A stretch of DNA of 37,299 nt from the NCBI RefSeq assembly GCF_013283785.1, contig NZ_JABCPZ010000095.1, positions 1-37,299 of the forward strand, written 5' to 3'. Numbering within the stretch: position 1 is the stretch's first letter; every line of letters starts with the position of its first letter. A program made the position numbers and the translations under genes. The notes below the pieces were generated by a model that made no database searches, was not told the DNA's origin, and saw only the letters and a list, made by a program, of their open reading frames with translations. The DNA comes from Nonomuraea antri (GTDB taxonomy: Bacteria > Actinomycetota > Actinomycetes > Streptosporangiales > Streptosporangiaceae). Positions 1 through 7,207 of the stretch are shown in pieces.

Positions 1-204
1 CGCCACCTCTCCCCCGGCCGCCTCGTTCAGCGCTTCCAGCGAATCGTGCAGATGATCCAGCAACTCCTGCAAACTCCACCCCGCGCACGGCGTAGGCCGG
101 CACAACACCGCCGGAGTGACCACGCGCAGGCTGCCCAGTGTGTAGTCGATGGCCCGCTCCAGCAGCGCCACCCCTTGGATCAACGCCGTCCCATGCTCGC
201 CCAT
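1..204 (-). CDS. TIGR03086-type DinB/maleylpyruvate isomerase-like protein, N-terminal 68 residues (runs off the left edge)
   Basis: The frame is open from an ATG at 204-202 to the window edge, so only the first 68 residues are present. A very good ribosome binding site (GAGGAGGCGGAC directly before the ATG) fixes the start. The visible part reads as a four-helix DinB-type N-terminus: an amphipathic helix containing L-L-E-R-A-I, then P-T-P-C-A-G-W-S-L-Q-E-L-L-D-H-L. The P-C-x-G-W...L..H pattern is typical of TIGR03086 and related mycothiol-dependent isomerase-fold proteins of actinobacteria, in which the histidine of the L-x-x-H helix helps bind a metal. The family mostly lacks assigned substrates; thiol-dependent chemistry or detoxification is an inference. 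It lies 120 bp downstream of the HTH regulator on the same strand, separated from it by tandem repeats. Confidence 0.75.
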   Translation of the reverse strand, partial: MGEHGTALIQGVALLERAIDYTLGSLRVVTPAVLCRPTPCAGWSLQELLDHLHDSLEALNEAAGGEVA

Positions 205-221
205 GTCCGCCTCCTCACCCG

Positions 222-302
222 CATAGACCGACTCACCTACATAGAGCGACTCGCCTATCGAGACCGGCTCACCTATCAAGACCGGCTCACCTATATAGAC
301 CG
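222..302. repeat. 18-bp tandem repeat, about 4.5 copies
   Basis: Units begin at 222, 240, 258, 276 and (half) 294. The consensus on the + strand is catagaccgactcaccta with few substitutions; the two units at 258 and 276 are almost identical. The array fills most of the 120-bp gap between the stop of the HTH regulator gene and the ribosome binding site of the DinB-like gene, both on the minus strand. It is not part of either reading frame. It could be an iterated binding site in the leader of the DinB-like gene or simply replication-slippage DNA. Confidence 0.85.
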
Positions 303-324
303 AGCAGACGGTCGAAAATCATCG

Positions 325-1296
325 CTACGGCCACGACCAGCGGATGCCCACCAGACCGGGCTGCAGCGCGGCGGCCACCAGATGGACGGCATGGTGAGAG
401 TTGAGCGTCAGCTCGGCCGTGGCCAGTTCCCCGGCTCCGGGACCGCGCCGCGAGAACCGGTGGATGCGCACCGGCAGCTCAACGGGGTCGAACGCCACGC
501 GCAGCACGTACTGCCCGGCGGGGAACCTGAACCCGCGCTCGTAGTCGCACGACTCGGTGCCGCTCAGGTCGGCGATCTCGTAGCGGATCACGTGCGAGTC
601 GCCGACCCGCAGCACCCGATCGAACAGCAGCTCGGCCACCACCAGCGCGGTCGGTCCGTCGCGCCGCACCCGGCCGACCCGGCAGTCCTCGACGGCGTGG
701 ACGCTCACCCGGCTCACGTCGCAGCCCGGGTCGCCCCGGTAGATCATGATGTAGCGGTCGGCGCCCTCCTCGTGGGCCTGCACCACCTGCAGCGTCTCCC
801 GTCTGGTGATGCTCCGGTCGGCGCCGATGTGCAGCGACTCGTACATGCCGACGATGTGGAGCCTGCGGTCGTCGGCCACCGCGTCCAGTTCGCTCAGCAT
901 CGAGGCGAGCACCTGCGCGGGACGCAGCAGCGTCGAGTACGCCACGCCGGGCGCGCGCCCGCGCGGTTTGGGCGGGCCGAGCAGGTCGATCAGCGAGCGC
1001 GACGGCAGCTCCAGGATCTCCTCCAGGGCGCGGACGGCGCGCAGCGACTCCTCGCGTTCCGGCCGGCGCAGGCCCTGCTGCCAGTAGCTGAGGCTGCTCA
1101 CCCCCACATGCAGCCCCCGCTGGGCCAGCCGGTGGCGCAGCCGTTCCAGGGTCAGCCCGCGTGCCTCGACCGCCGTGCGCAGCGCCACGTGAAAGGGGCC
1201 CGAGCGCAGCGCGGCCTGTAGTTCATCCGCCACGTTGTGAATGTTCACAGATTTCCACAGATTCGTCAGTAGTCGGTGAACGTCACGAAATGTCAC
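325..1296 (-). CDS. HTH (XRE-like) transcriptional regulator with a large C-terminal sensing region
   Basis: The N-terminal part contains a helix-turn-helix of the XRE/Cro type: L-E-R-L-R-H-R-L-A-Q-R-G followed by V-G-V-S-S-L-S-Y-W-Q-Q-G and R-R-P-E-R-E, i.e. a recognition helix that selects single-copy operators when the protein dimerises. A helical segment L-R-A-V-R-A-L-E-E-I-L-E-L follows. The remaining ~200 residues are beta-rich and resemble no ligand domain I can name. The start is uncertain: GTG at 1296 gives 323 residues but has its purine run touching the start codon; GTG at 1248 or 1233 would also leave the HTH intact, and a palindrome at 1236-1249 overlaps these starts. The gene is divergent from the cysteine protease gene at 1396 and could control it or itself; this is inference. 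Confidence 0.75.
   Translation of the reverse strand: MTFRDVHRLLTNLWKSVNIHNVADELQAALRSGPFHVALRTAVEARGLTLERLRHRLAQRGLHVGVSSLSYWQQGLRRPEREESLRAVRALEEILELPSRSLIDLLGPPKPRGRAPGVAYSTLLRPAQVLASMLSELDAVADDRRLHIVGMYESLHIGADRSITRRETLQVVQAHEEGADRYIMIYRGDPGCDVSRVSVHAVEDCRVGRVRRDGPTALVVAELLFDRVLRVGDSHVIRYEIADLSGTESCDYERGFRFPAGQYVLRVAFDPVELPVRIHRFSRRGPGAGELATAELTLNSHHAVHLVAAALQPGLVGIRWSWP
1236..1249. promoter_or_regulatory. Palindrome TGTGAA-TG-TTCACA near the regulator start
   Basis: A perfect 6-bp inverted repeat with a 2-bp spacer, TGTGAATGTTCACA, lies at the 5' end of the HTH regulator gene, between two of its possible GTG starts. If translation begins at 1233, the palindrome is in the leader and could be an operator for autoregulation. 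If it begins at 1248 or 1296 it would be within the first codons. No experiment or comparison is available, so the role is inferred only from symmetry and position. Confidence 0.4.
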
Positions 1297-1395
1297 CTTC
1301 CACAGCGGTCAGCGGAGCCGATTCAGCCGCCCTTGTCCGGACATCTGCGCAGGTCGAAGATCCGTTGCATCACCCCCCGAGCAGAAGGAGCACCC

Positions 1396-1950
1396 ATGTT
1401 CCGGCTTGCCGTGGCCCTCGCCCTGGCGGTGGCCACCTGGATCTCGACGAGCACCCCCGCACACGCCTACACCTGGTACCGGCTGAACTTCACCCAGCAG
1501 GCCCAGCAGTACTCCAACTGGTGCTGGGCGGCGACGGGCAACTCCGTGGCCGCGTACTACGGCTACTCCTACAGCCAGAACCAGTTCTGCAACCTGGCCT
1601 TCAACCGCGCCATGAACTCCGGTTGCCCGAACAACCAGGCCACGCTGGGCAACGACCAGACCGCCTTCAGCAAGATCGGCATCAACCCCGGCGTGTACGT
1701 CTACAACTACCTGAGCTACGCCGCCATCGTCAGGGAGATCGACGCCGAGCGTCCGATCATGACCAGGATCCAGTGGACCAGCGGCGGCGGCCACATGGAG
1801 GTCATCTACGGCTACGACAAGAGCCAGTCGTGGGTGTACTGGAGCAACCCGTGGCCGTCCAGCACGCGTTACAACTGGTCGACCTACAACTGGTACGTCT
1901 CCAACGGCTCGTTCTTCTGGACCCACTCGCTCAACAACATCGGCGCGTAA
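1396..1950 (+). CDS. Secreted papain-like cysteine protease (C39/C70-like fold)
   Basis: 184 residues starting at an ATG preceded by AGAAGGAG five bases upstream. Residues 1-24 form a Sec signal peptide with hydrophobic core L-A-V-A-L-A-L-A-V-A and an A-H-A cleavage site. The mature protein begins with the Y-S-N-W-C-W-A-A motif (nucleophile Cys43), and has G-G-G-H-M-E-V-I-Y-G-Y-D (His133) and Y-W-S-N-P-W (Asn151), in the order Cys-His-Asn/Asp expected of papain-like peptidases such as the C39_2 and AvrRpt2-like groups. It is therefore predicted to cleave peptides outside the cell; the substrate is unknown. The mature domain is short (about 160 residues) with no propeptide, so it may be a minimal catalytic domain. 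The next gene starts 13 bp after the stop, and its ribosome binding site includes the stop codon, so the two are probably co-expressed. Confidence 0.85.
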   Translation: MFRLAVALALAVATWISTSTPAHAYTWYRLNFTQQAQQYSNWCWAATGNSVAAYYGYSYSQNQFCNLAFNRAMNSGCPNNQATLGNDQTAFSKIGINPGVYVYNYLSYAAIVREIDAERPIMTRIQWTSGGGHMEVIYGYDKSQSWVYWSNPWPSSTRYNWSTYNWYVSNGSFFWTHSLNNIGA

Positions 1951-1963
1951 GGAGGCCACCGTC

Positions 1964-2905
1964 ATGAAGCTCGCCGTTATGAAGCGCGCCGTCACCAAGC
2001 TCGCCGTAACCAAGCTCGCCGTCACGAAGCTCGCCGTCACGAAGCTCGCCGTCACGAAGCTCGCCGTCACGAAGCTCGCCGTCACGAAGCTCATCGTCAC
2101 GAAGCGCGCCGTCATCAAGCTCATCGCAGCGGCCTCGGCCCTGGCCGCGCTGCTCCTCTCCTCGTTGCCGCTCGCCTCCCCCGCCGCCGCCGCGGCGGAT
2201 CCCGGCGCGCCCACCCCGGCCGACGTCGAGGCCGCCAGGACGGCGGCCGCGGGCGCCACCGAGACCGTCGGCAGGTTCTTCGCCGGCAAGGGCCAGCAGT
2301 CCAAGACCCGGCTCGCCCCGATGGCCGCCCAGGTCAACGGGCCGACGGTGGCCGTCAACGACCTGAACCCCGACTTCATCGCCGGACGCTCGCCGGAGAT
2401 CGCCCGCTTCGCCTTCCTGGCCACCCAGGCCAGCGCGGCGGACGGCCAGACGGCCTCCGTCTGGACCACCCGCACCCCGGCGGGCACGTGGGCGGTCAGC
2501 AACATCGCCAGCGGCGCCGACGAGCAGCAGTACGCCGGCCAGCCCGGCGTCGTCTTCCGCGAGCCGCAGCTCAACGCCTGGTACGCGCTGCGCGGCGGCC
2601 AGGTCGTGCCGCTCAACACCGAGGCCACGCAGTCCATCGGCGCGGCCGGCGTGCCGATGGCCGACTACCAGCGGCTGGTGCGGCAGCGATACGGCGCCAA
2701 GCTGCCCGGCTCCGCGTACGCCAGGGACGGCTACGCGGGCGGTTACGGCAGCGGCAACAGCAGCGGCAACAGCAGCGACTACGGCGGCTACGGCGGCTTC
2801 CCCACCACCGACAACAGCTCGGGCCCGCTGCCGTGGGTGGCGGGCGCCGGGGTGCTGGCCGCGGCGTTGATCGCGATTCTCCTGCTCCGCCGCCGGACGA
2901 CCTGA
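1964..2905 (+). CDS. Surface protein with (KLAVT)n N-terminal repeat, signal sequence and C-terminal membrane anchor
   Basis: 313 residues from ATG 1964, which has a strong AAGGAGG eight bases upstream, so the repeat is very likely translated. Residues 2-51 are about ten tandem pentapeptides K-(L/R)-A-V-T, giving a lysine every fifth residue; a signal-peptide-like stretch follows (residues 52-78, ending A-A-A-A-A-D). The middle is an extracellular domain I do not recognise, with A-D-V-E-A-A-R and R-L-V-R-Q-R-Y-G-A-K-L-P-G. A Gly/Ser/Asn/Tyr-rich linker (about 255-285) leads to a hydrophobic segment (292-308) and a terminal R-R-R-T-T, so the protein is anchored with its bulk outside; there is no LPxTG motif. 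The partner protease upstream could process it or its ligands. Without the repeat the signal peptide would be of normal length, so the repeat is an added expansion. Confidence 0.7.
   Translation: MKLAVMKRAVTKLAVTKLAVTKLAVTKLAVTKLAVTKLAVTKLIVTKRAVIKLIAAASALAALLLSSLPLASPAAAAADPGAPTPADVEAARTAAAGATETVGRFFAGKGQQSKTRLAPMAAQVNGPTVAVNDLNPDFIAGRSPEIARFAFLATQASAADGQTASVWTTRTPAGTWAVSNIASGADEQQYAGQPGVVFREPQLNAWYALRGGQVVPLNTEATQSIGAAGVPMADYQRLVRQRYGAKLPGSAYARDGYAGGYGSGNSSGNSSDYGGYGGFPTTDNSSGPLPWVAGAGVLAAALIAILLLRRRTT
1967..2131 (+). repeat. 15-bp coding tandem repeat, about 11 units
   Basis: Units of 15 bp with consensus AAGCTCGCCGTCACG start at 1967, 1982, 1997, 2012, 2027, 2042, 2057, 2072, 2087, 2102 and 2117. 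The five from 2012 to 2086 are identical; the outer ones diverge by one to four bases. Because the unit is a multiple of three, change in copy number would lengthen or shorten the K-L-A-V-T tract without shifting frame. The identical core points to recent slippage or unequal exchange. Confidence 0.9.
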
Positions 2906-2916
2906 CAGGATCCGGC

Positions 2917-2967
2917 TACGGCCCACGCCTCCGCGAACGGCCATCTCGCGTGGAGTCGTGGGCCGTA
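2917..2967 (+). terminator. Strong stem-loop after the surface protein gene
   Basis: An inverted repeat pairs 2917-2935 with 2949-2967: a 10-bp perfect outer arm (ACGGCCCACG with CGTGGGCCGT, plus one A-T pair) continues, after one mismatch and one G-U pair, to a 19-position stem with a 13-base loop. It starts 12 bp after the stop codon and ends about 45 bp before the next start. There is no U-tract, which is common for actinobacterial terminators. It would separate the protease/surface-protein pair from the CocE-type hydrolase gene. Confidence 0.7.
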
Positions 2968-3012
2968 CGCCTGCCCCTGGTTAATCTGGGGATCGGAGCG
3001 AAAGGATCTGCC

Positions 3013-4650
3013 ATGAGCCTGCTCAGCGGACTGATCGACCGATTTCTCGGACTCCCCGAGGCCGGCGCCCCCGACCTGGCCGTCACGCGTGACCTGCGCA
3101 TCCCGATGCCCGACGGCGTCGTGCTGACCGCCGATCGCTATCGTCCGCGCGGCGCGGGGCCGCTGCCCGTGGTGCTGATGCGCACGCCGTACGGCAAGGA
3201 CAAGCTGCCGTCGCGCGGCGCGGCCAAGGTGCTGGCCAGGCACGGGATGCAGGTCGTCGTGCAGAACACGCGCGGGGTGTTCGGCTCCGGCGGCCTGTTC
3301 TCGGCCTTCCACCAGGAGAAGGACGACGGCCTGGCCACCGCCGAGTGGCTGCGGGGGCAGTCGTGGTGCGACGGCCGGCTGGCCATGACCGGCGGCAGCT
3401 ACGTGGGGTTCACGCAGTGGGCGGTCGGGCCGTACCTCGATCCGCCGCTGGAGGCGATGTGCCTGGCGGTGACGGCCAGCGAGTTCGTCAGCGCCTTCTA
3501 CCCGGGCGGCGCGGTCTCCCTGCACAACACGCTGACCTGGTCGGCGCTGATCGGCACGCAGGAGCAGGCGCCGCTCGGCGGGCTGCTGCCGAACCCGCGC
3601 CAGGAGCGGCGGGTGCGGCGCGCCATGGCGCACGTGCCGCTCGGCGCCTCGGACGTGGCCGCGATCGGCAAGGAGGTGCCGTTCCTGCGCGAGGTCGCCC
3701 TGCACGCCGAGCCCGGCGACCCGTTCTGGACGCTGACCGACCACAGCGCCGCCGCGGCCAAGATGACCACGCCGACCAGCATGGTCACCGGCTGGTGGGA
3801 CCTGTTCCTGCCCGCCCAGCTGCGCGACTTCGGCGCACAGCAGGAGGCCGGGCGGCGGGCCAGGATCACCATCGGGCCGTGGGGTCATGATCCGGGCTCG
3901 TTGCGGACGTCCGTCGCCGACCAGGTGTCGTGGCTGTCGGCGCACCTGCTCGGCGACACCGCCCAGTTGCACCGGTCGCCGGTGCGGTTGTATCTGCAGC
4001 GGGCCAACCGGTGGCTGGACTTCGACCGGTGGCCGCCGGATCCGTCGACGCCCACGCCGCTGCACCTGCTGCCCGGCGGCGGGCTCGGCTGGGAGCCGGC
4101 GAGGTCGGCGGGCTCCGGCGGCTCGCGTACGTTCACCTACGATCCCGCGCGCCCGACCCCGTCGTGCGGCGGGCCGCTGCTGGCGCTGAGCGGGGCGCGG
4201 CAGCGCGACAACCGCGAGGTGGAGCGCCGCGACGACGTGCTGGTCTACACCGCCACCCCGCTGGAGGGCGACCTCGACCTGGTCGGGCCCGTCTCGGCCG
4301 GCGTGCACGTGCGGACGGACACCGGGTACGCCGACCTGTTCGTCCGGCTCTGCGACGTCGACCCTTCGGGCGTGTCGCGGAACGTGACCGACGGGATCGT
4401 CCGGCTGCCTGCCGGGGAGACCGGCGTGGTCAGGGCGCAGGTCGAGCTGCATCCGACCGGGTACCGGTTCAGGCGCGGGCACCGGCTGCGGGTGCAGGTG
4501 GCCGGCGGGTCGTTCCCGCGCTTCGCCCGCAACCACGGCACCGGCGAGCCGGTGGCCACGGCGGTGTGGACCAGGCCGACCCGGTTCGAGGTCTTCCACG
4601 ACGCGGTACGCCCTTCGTCGGTGTCGCTGCCGGTGCTCCACGGCGGATGA
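3013..4650 (+). CDS. CocE/NonD family (X-Pro dipeptidyl-peptidase S15-type) hydrolase
   Basis: 545 residues from ATG 3013 with AAAGGA seven bases upstream. The alpha/beta-hydrolase core has M-R-T-P-Y-G-K and the Q-N-T-R-G-x-x-G-S-G-G oxyanion region, the nucleophile in M-T-G-G-S-Y-V-G (Ser129), Asp263 in G-W-W-D-L-F and His292 in I-G-P-W-G-H, the full triad of the S15/CocE group. The C-terminal ~200 residues form the jelly-roll domain seen in cocaine esterase and glutaryl acylase (V-Y-T-A-T-P-L-E-G-D-L-D-L-V-G, A-D-L-F-V-R-L-C-D-V). These enzymes cleave acyl ester or amide bonds, sometimes X-Pro dipeptides; the substrate here is not predictable. No signal peptide is visible, so it is probably cytoplasmic. 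It is convergent with the AlkC-like gene, only 7 bp apart. Confidence 0.9.
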   Translation: MSLLSGLIDRFLGLPEAGAPDLAVTRDLRIPMPDGVVLTADRYRPRGAGPLPVVLMRTPYGKDKLPSRGAAKVLARHGMQVVVQNTRGVFGSGGLFSAFHQEKDDGLATAEWLRGQSWCDGRLAMTGGSYVGFTQWAVGPYLDPPLEAMCLAVTASEFVSAFYPGGAVSLHNTLTWSALIGTQEQAPLGGLLPNPRQERRVRRAMAHVPLGASDVAAIGKEVPFLREVALHAEPGDPFWTLTDHSAAAAKMTTPTSMVTGWWDLFLPAQLRDFGAQQEAGRRARITIGPWGHDPGSLRTSVADQVSWLSAHLLGDTAQLHRSPVRLYLQRANRWLDFDRWPPDPSTPTPLHLLPGGGLGWEPARSAGSGGSRTFTYDPARPTPSCGGPLLALSGARQRDNREVERRDDVLVYTATPLEGDLDLVGPVSAGVHVRTDTGYADLFVRLCDVDPSGVSRNVTDGIVRLPAGETGVVRAQVELHPTGYRFRRGHRLRVQVAGGSFPRFARNHGTGEPVATAVWTRPTRFEVFHDAVRPSSVSLPVLHGG

Positions 4651-4657
4651 GCGTTCG

Positions 4658-5728
4658 TCAGCCTGGGGTGAGGGTGAAGGCGATGCTCGCGGCCACCCTC
4701 CCGTTGACGATGACGTCGAGCTCGCGCGGCCCCGGCGGCTCGTGCCTGGTGGTGACCGGGCGGAAGGAGTGGCTCTTGCGCACCGTGAACGTGGCGCCAG
4801 AGCCGGCCGCCTCGCGCCGCCCCAGATGGAACACCCGGCGCGAGCCCGGCCGCCTGACCGCGTATTTCAGCAGCACCGGCCCGGCCGACCCGGCCCGCAC
4901 GGTGACGTCGAAGGTCAGCTTGCCGCCGACGGCCACCGTGTCGCTCTCCAGGGTCAGCGCGTCGACCGCGCCGCTGCCGTGCGTGGCGCCGACCAGCGCC
5001 AGCGCCTCGGGGTGCCCGGCACGCAGCAGCCCGCGCACGGCGTGTGCGAGCACCTTCTCCACGTGCGAGCCGCCGTCGGCGCGCCAGCGGGCCAGCAGCT
5101 CGACGGCCACCTGCGGGTGGTCTTTGGCCAGGTCGTTGACGTGGTTGGCGACCGAGCGGCGGACGTATTCGCTCGGGTCGTCGCGCAGCCGGTCGAGCAG
5201 CGGCAGCGTGGGGCCCGGGGTCATCAGCCAGTCCACCCGCGTGGCCCACGGCAGCCGGGGGCGGGAGCCTTCCGAGGCCAGCCGTCTCAGGTGCTCGTCG
5301 GGAGACTCGGCCCAGGCCAGCATGATCTTGAGCGCGTCGTCGCGGTGCCGCTCCAGGTAGGGCCGGACGGCGAACTCCCCCGTCGCGTACGGGGTGAGCA
5401 CCGCCAGGGTGGCCATCGCGGTGTCGAGGTGGCCGAGCCCATGCGCGGCGGTGTGTTCGGTGGCCGGCCAGCCGCTCCACATGTCGAGCGTGACGTGCGC
5501 GGCGCTCTCCCGGACGATCTCGGCGGCACGGGGATAGGGCAGCGGCATGGCCTCGCGCATGGCCGCGGCCACGTGTTTCACCCGATCTTTGAGCTCCAGC
5601 CCGCCGAGGCCGGCCACGGCCCGCGCGATGAAGCGGGCGCGCGGGAACGCCGGCCAGGCGGCGGTCAGGCCGTCGGCGAGCACGGTGACGGAGTCGGTGT
5701 CGATCATTTCTTTCAGCGGCCGGCCCAT
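4658..5728 (-). CDS. alkC: AlkC-like HEAT-repeat DNA alkylation repair protein with C-terminal Ig-like domain
   Basis: 356 residues. The start M-G-R-P-L-K-E-M-I-D resembles the usual beginning of AlkC-type 3-methyladenine DNA glycosylases, followed by alpha-helical HEAT-like repeats through about residue 245 (for example P-S-E-Y-V-R-R-S-V-A-N-H-V-N-D-L-A-K-D). Residues ~255-356 are beta-rich (L-T-F-D-V-T-V-R-A-G ... F-R-P-V-T-T-R) and fit the Ig-like domain known at the C-terminus of AlkC-type enzymes, where it contacts DNA. The family excises 3-methyladenine and, for AlkC, 3-methylcytosine. W-S-G-W-P-A-T-E and the D-x-W motifs are consistent with the family but I cannot confirm catalytic residues by alignment. 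It is monocistronic on the minus strand, near an alkylation repair operon at 7208-9477, so a shared role in alkylation resistance is likely. Confidence 0.8.
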   Translation of the reverse strand: MGRPLKEMIDTDSVTVLADGLTAAWPAFPRARFIARAVAGLGGLELKDRVKHVAAAMREAMPLPYPRAAEIVRESAAHVTLDMWSGWPATEHTAAHGLGHLDTAMATLAVLTPYATGEFAVRPYLERHRDDALKIMLAWAESPDEHLRRLASEGSRPRLPWATRVDWLMTPGPTLPLLDRLRDDPSEYVRRSVANHVNDLAKDHPQVAVELLARWRADGGSHVEKVLAHAVRGLLRAGHPEALALVGATHGSGAVDALTLESDTVAVGGKLTFDVTVRAGSAGPVLLKYAVRRPGSRRVFHLGRREAAGSGATFTVRKSHSFRPVTTRHEPPGPRELDVIVNGRVAASIAFTLTPG

Positions 5729-5805
5729 GAGGCCCCACTGTGCCAGCCGCCACCGACAATCCCGGGGCGCTGGAACCTGACGGCCCGCCGCGGAGTAGCA
5801 AGGGC

Positions 5806-6240
5806 GTGAGAGTGCTCAGGATCGCAGTGGCGCTGGTGATAGCAATGGCCGGCTGCTCGGCGGGCGGCCCGCCACGGGAACGAGAGCGGTGTGACGCCGG
5901 ACTGGTGACGCAGTCCGACGGCTTTCCCGAGGTCGAAGGCACCGCCCGGGACGCCGAGCTGTGGGGCCTGCTCTTCACCGGACCGCCGCCGTTGCCGCGC
6001 GGCGAAGAGGTCAAGATCGTGTGGCGGATGACCGGCGACGGGCCGCTCAAGGTGTCCGCCGCCCTGGGCGACGGGACGCCGGCCCAGCTCGTCTGGGGTC
6101 CCGAGGCGCACGGCGGGTCGACCTGGCAACGGCCGGGTCAGGAGTGGGGCACCGGATTCGTCTTCCCCAAGCCCGGGTGCTGGGAGATCCGGCTCAGCCG
6201 GACGCGCGGGTCGGGACAGGTGTGGCTGTCCGTCCGCTGA
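5806..6240 (+). CDS. Small secreted lipoprotein of unknown function
   Basis: About 144 residues. The probable start is a GTG at 5806 or 5812 (AAGGG lies seven bases before 5812); an upstream ATG at 5740 would add a hydrophilic extension in front of the signal peptide and is less likely. The N-terminus L-R-I-A-V-A-L-V-I-A-M-A-G-C ends in a lipobox (A-M-A-G-C), so the protein should be lipid-anchored on the outer face of the membrane. The rest is a compact beta-rich domain with V-K-I-V-W-R-M-T-G, L-V-W-G-P-E-A-H-G-G-S and G-C-W-E-I-R-L-S-R; two cysteines (in E-R-C-D-A and K-P-G-C-W) could pair. I do not recognise the family. It is divergent from alkC and convergent with the lipase gene. Confidence 0.7.
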   Translation: MRVLRIAVALVIAMAGCSAGGPPRERERCDAGLVTQSDGFPEVEGTARDAELWGLLFTGPPPLPRGEEVKIVWRMTGDGPLKVSAALGDGTPAQLVWGPEAHGGSTWQRPGQEWGTGFVFPKPGCWEIRLSRTRGSGQVWLSVR

Positions 6241-6242
6241 CG

Positions 6243-6269
6243 ACCCCCGCCGCCGGAGACGGCGGGGGT
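6243..6269. terminator. Bidirectional hairpin between convergent genes
   Basis: A perfect 10-bp inverted repeat, ACCCCCGCCG at 6243-6252 and CGGCGGGGGT at 6260-6269, with a 7-base loop. It starts 2 bp after the lipoprotein stop codon and lies 11 bp from the stop of the convergent alpha/beta hydrolase gene, so it can serve both transcripts. No U-tract. Confidence 0.8.
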
Positions 6270-6279
6270 ACGCGCGTGA

Positions 6280-7086
6280 TCAGGCGAGTACGCGGTCCAC
6301 GAAGGACGTCACGTCGTCCAGCACCTCGTCCTTGTTCGTCTCGTTGAAGACCTCGTGCCTGGCCTCCGGATAGATGCGCTCGGTGAACTCGCCGCCCTGG
6401 ATCGCCGTCACGCCGCCGCGGCTCCCGGCCAGCGGGACGAGCTGGTCGTCGTCCCCGTGCACCCAGAGGGTGGGCAGCGCGCCCAGCGAGCCGCCCTTGG
6501 TGATGGCGGCCAGCGTGGTCGAGAACGCCTCCAGCGTGGCCCGCTTGAACGGCCCGTGCCAGACCAGCGGGTCGGCGGCGTACTCGGCGCCCACCGACAG
6601 GTCGCGCGACAGCGTGGCCGGGTCGATCGGGACGTCGGGCAGCTCGTCGAGCGCCAGCAGCGTGGGCACCACCGCCCACTCGCCGATCACCGGCCCGGAC
6701 AGCACCAGCGCGGCCAGCCCGGCGCCGTACCGCTGGGCGTAGCGACTGGCGATCATGCCGCCCATCGAGTGGCCGATCACCACCACGGGGACGCCCGGGT
6801 GCTCGGCCCTGGCGTGCTCCTCAACGGCGTGGACGTCGGTGACCACGTCCTCGAAGTCCTCGATGAGCACCCGGTCACCGCCCGACTTGCCATGACCCAT
6901 GTGGTCGAGGCCGTACACGGCGGCGCCGTGACGCACCAGCCGGTCCGCCACGTACTCGTAGCGGCCGATGTGCTCGCCGTAGCCGTGGATCAGGACGACC
7001 ACGTATCGCGGCTGGTCGTTGGGCCACTCACGGGCGACGAGGCTCTCTCGCGTGCCGGTGAAGGTGCGCTCGCGCGACTCGGCCAT
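6280..7086 (-). CDS. Alpha/beta hydrolase, monoacylglycerol lipase/lysophospholipase type
   Basis: 268 residues from the ATG at 7086-7084, chosen because GAGGAG sits just upstream; a longer frame exists but lacks a ribosome site. The protein shows V-V-L-I-H-G-Y-G-E-H (oxyanion region, typical H-G-x-x-E-H of monoglyceride lipases), Y-G-L-D-H-M-G-H-G-K-S, nucleophile Ser107 in G-H-S-M-G-G, the acid in W-V-H-G-D-D-D-Q-L-V-P and His in Y-P-E-A-R-H-E-V-F-N-E. The H-G-x-x-E-H and L-D-H-x-G-H-G-x-S patterns place it in the Hydrolase_4 family (monoacylglycerol lipase, lysophospholipase L2-like). No signal peptide: cytoplasmic lipid or ester turnover is expected. It is divergent from the methyltransferase gene. 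Confidence 0.88.
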   Translation of the reverse strand: MAESRERTFTGTRESLVAREWPNDQPRYVVVLIHGYGEHIGRYEYVADRLVRHGAAVYGLDHMGHGKSGGDRVLIEDFEDVVTDVHAVEEHARAEHPGVPVVVIGHSMGGMIASRYAQRYGAGLAALVLSGPVIGEWAVVPTLLALDELPDVPIDPATLSRDLSVGAEYAADPLVWHGPFKRATLEAFSTTLAAITKGGSLGALPTLWVHGDDDQLVPLAGSRGGVTAIQGGEFTERIYPEARHEVFNETNKDEVLDDVTSFVDRVLA

Positions 7087-7113
7087 ATTCACTCCTCTGT
7101 CCAAATTGCGGCG

Positions 7114-7142
7114 AGCGTACGCCCCTCGTGCCCGATCGTCCA
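7114..7142 (-). promoter_or_regulatory. Possible sigma-70-type promoter for the alpha/beta hydrolase gene
   Basis: On the minus strand, TGGACG (7142-7137) and TACGCT (7119-7114) are spaced by 17 bp and lie about 28 bp before the start codon region. Only partial matches to TTGACA/TATAAT, so this is a weak prediction. Confidence 0.3.
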
Positions 7143-7207
7143 CTTGACTCGCGGCCACGATGTCCGAAAACCGCCGACCTTTCGCGGCTCGGCGGTGTTC
7201 TACAGAT

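Noticed and set aside
46..1221. 391-codon open frame on the + strand opposite the HTH regulator
   Set aside because: Composition is His/Arg/Gln-rich without any recognisable motif, it covers the repeat array, and both flanking minus-strand genes have good motifs and a ribosome site.
1251..1259. DnaA-box-like sequence TTTCCACAG near 1253
   Set aside because: A single imperfect match, no cluster of boxes, no dnaA/dnaN/parAB genes nearby: not an origin.
2488..3012. Upstream extension of the CocE hydrolase frame
   Set aside because: The extension overlaps the surface protein gene and the stem-loop; ATG 3013 has a ribosome site and gives the normal family length.
7160..7207. Longer start for the O6-alkylguanine methyltransferase
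   Set aside because: The added 16 residues are Arg-rich and outside the family; no better ribosome site is seen there.
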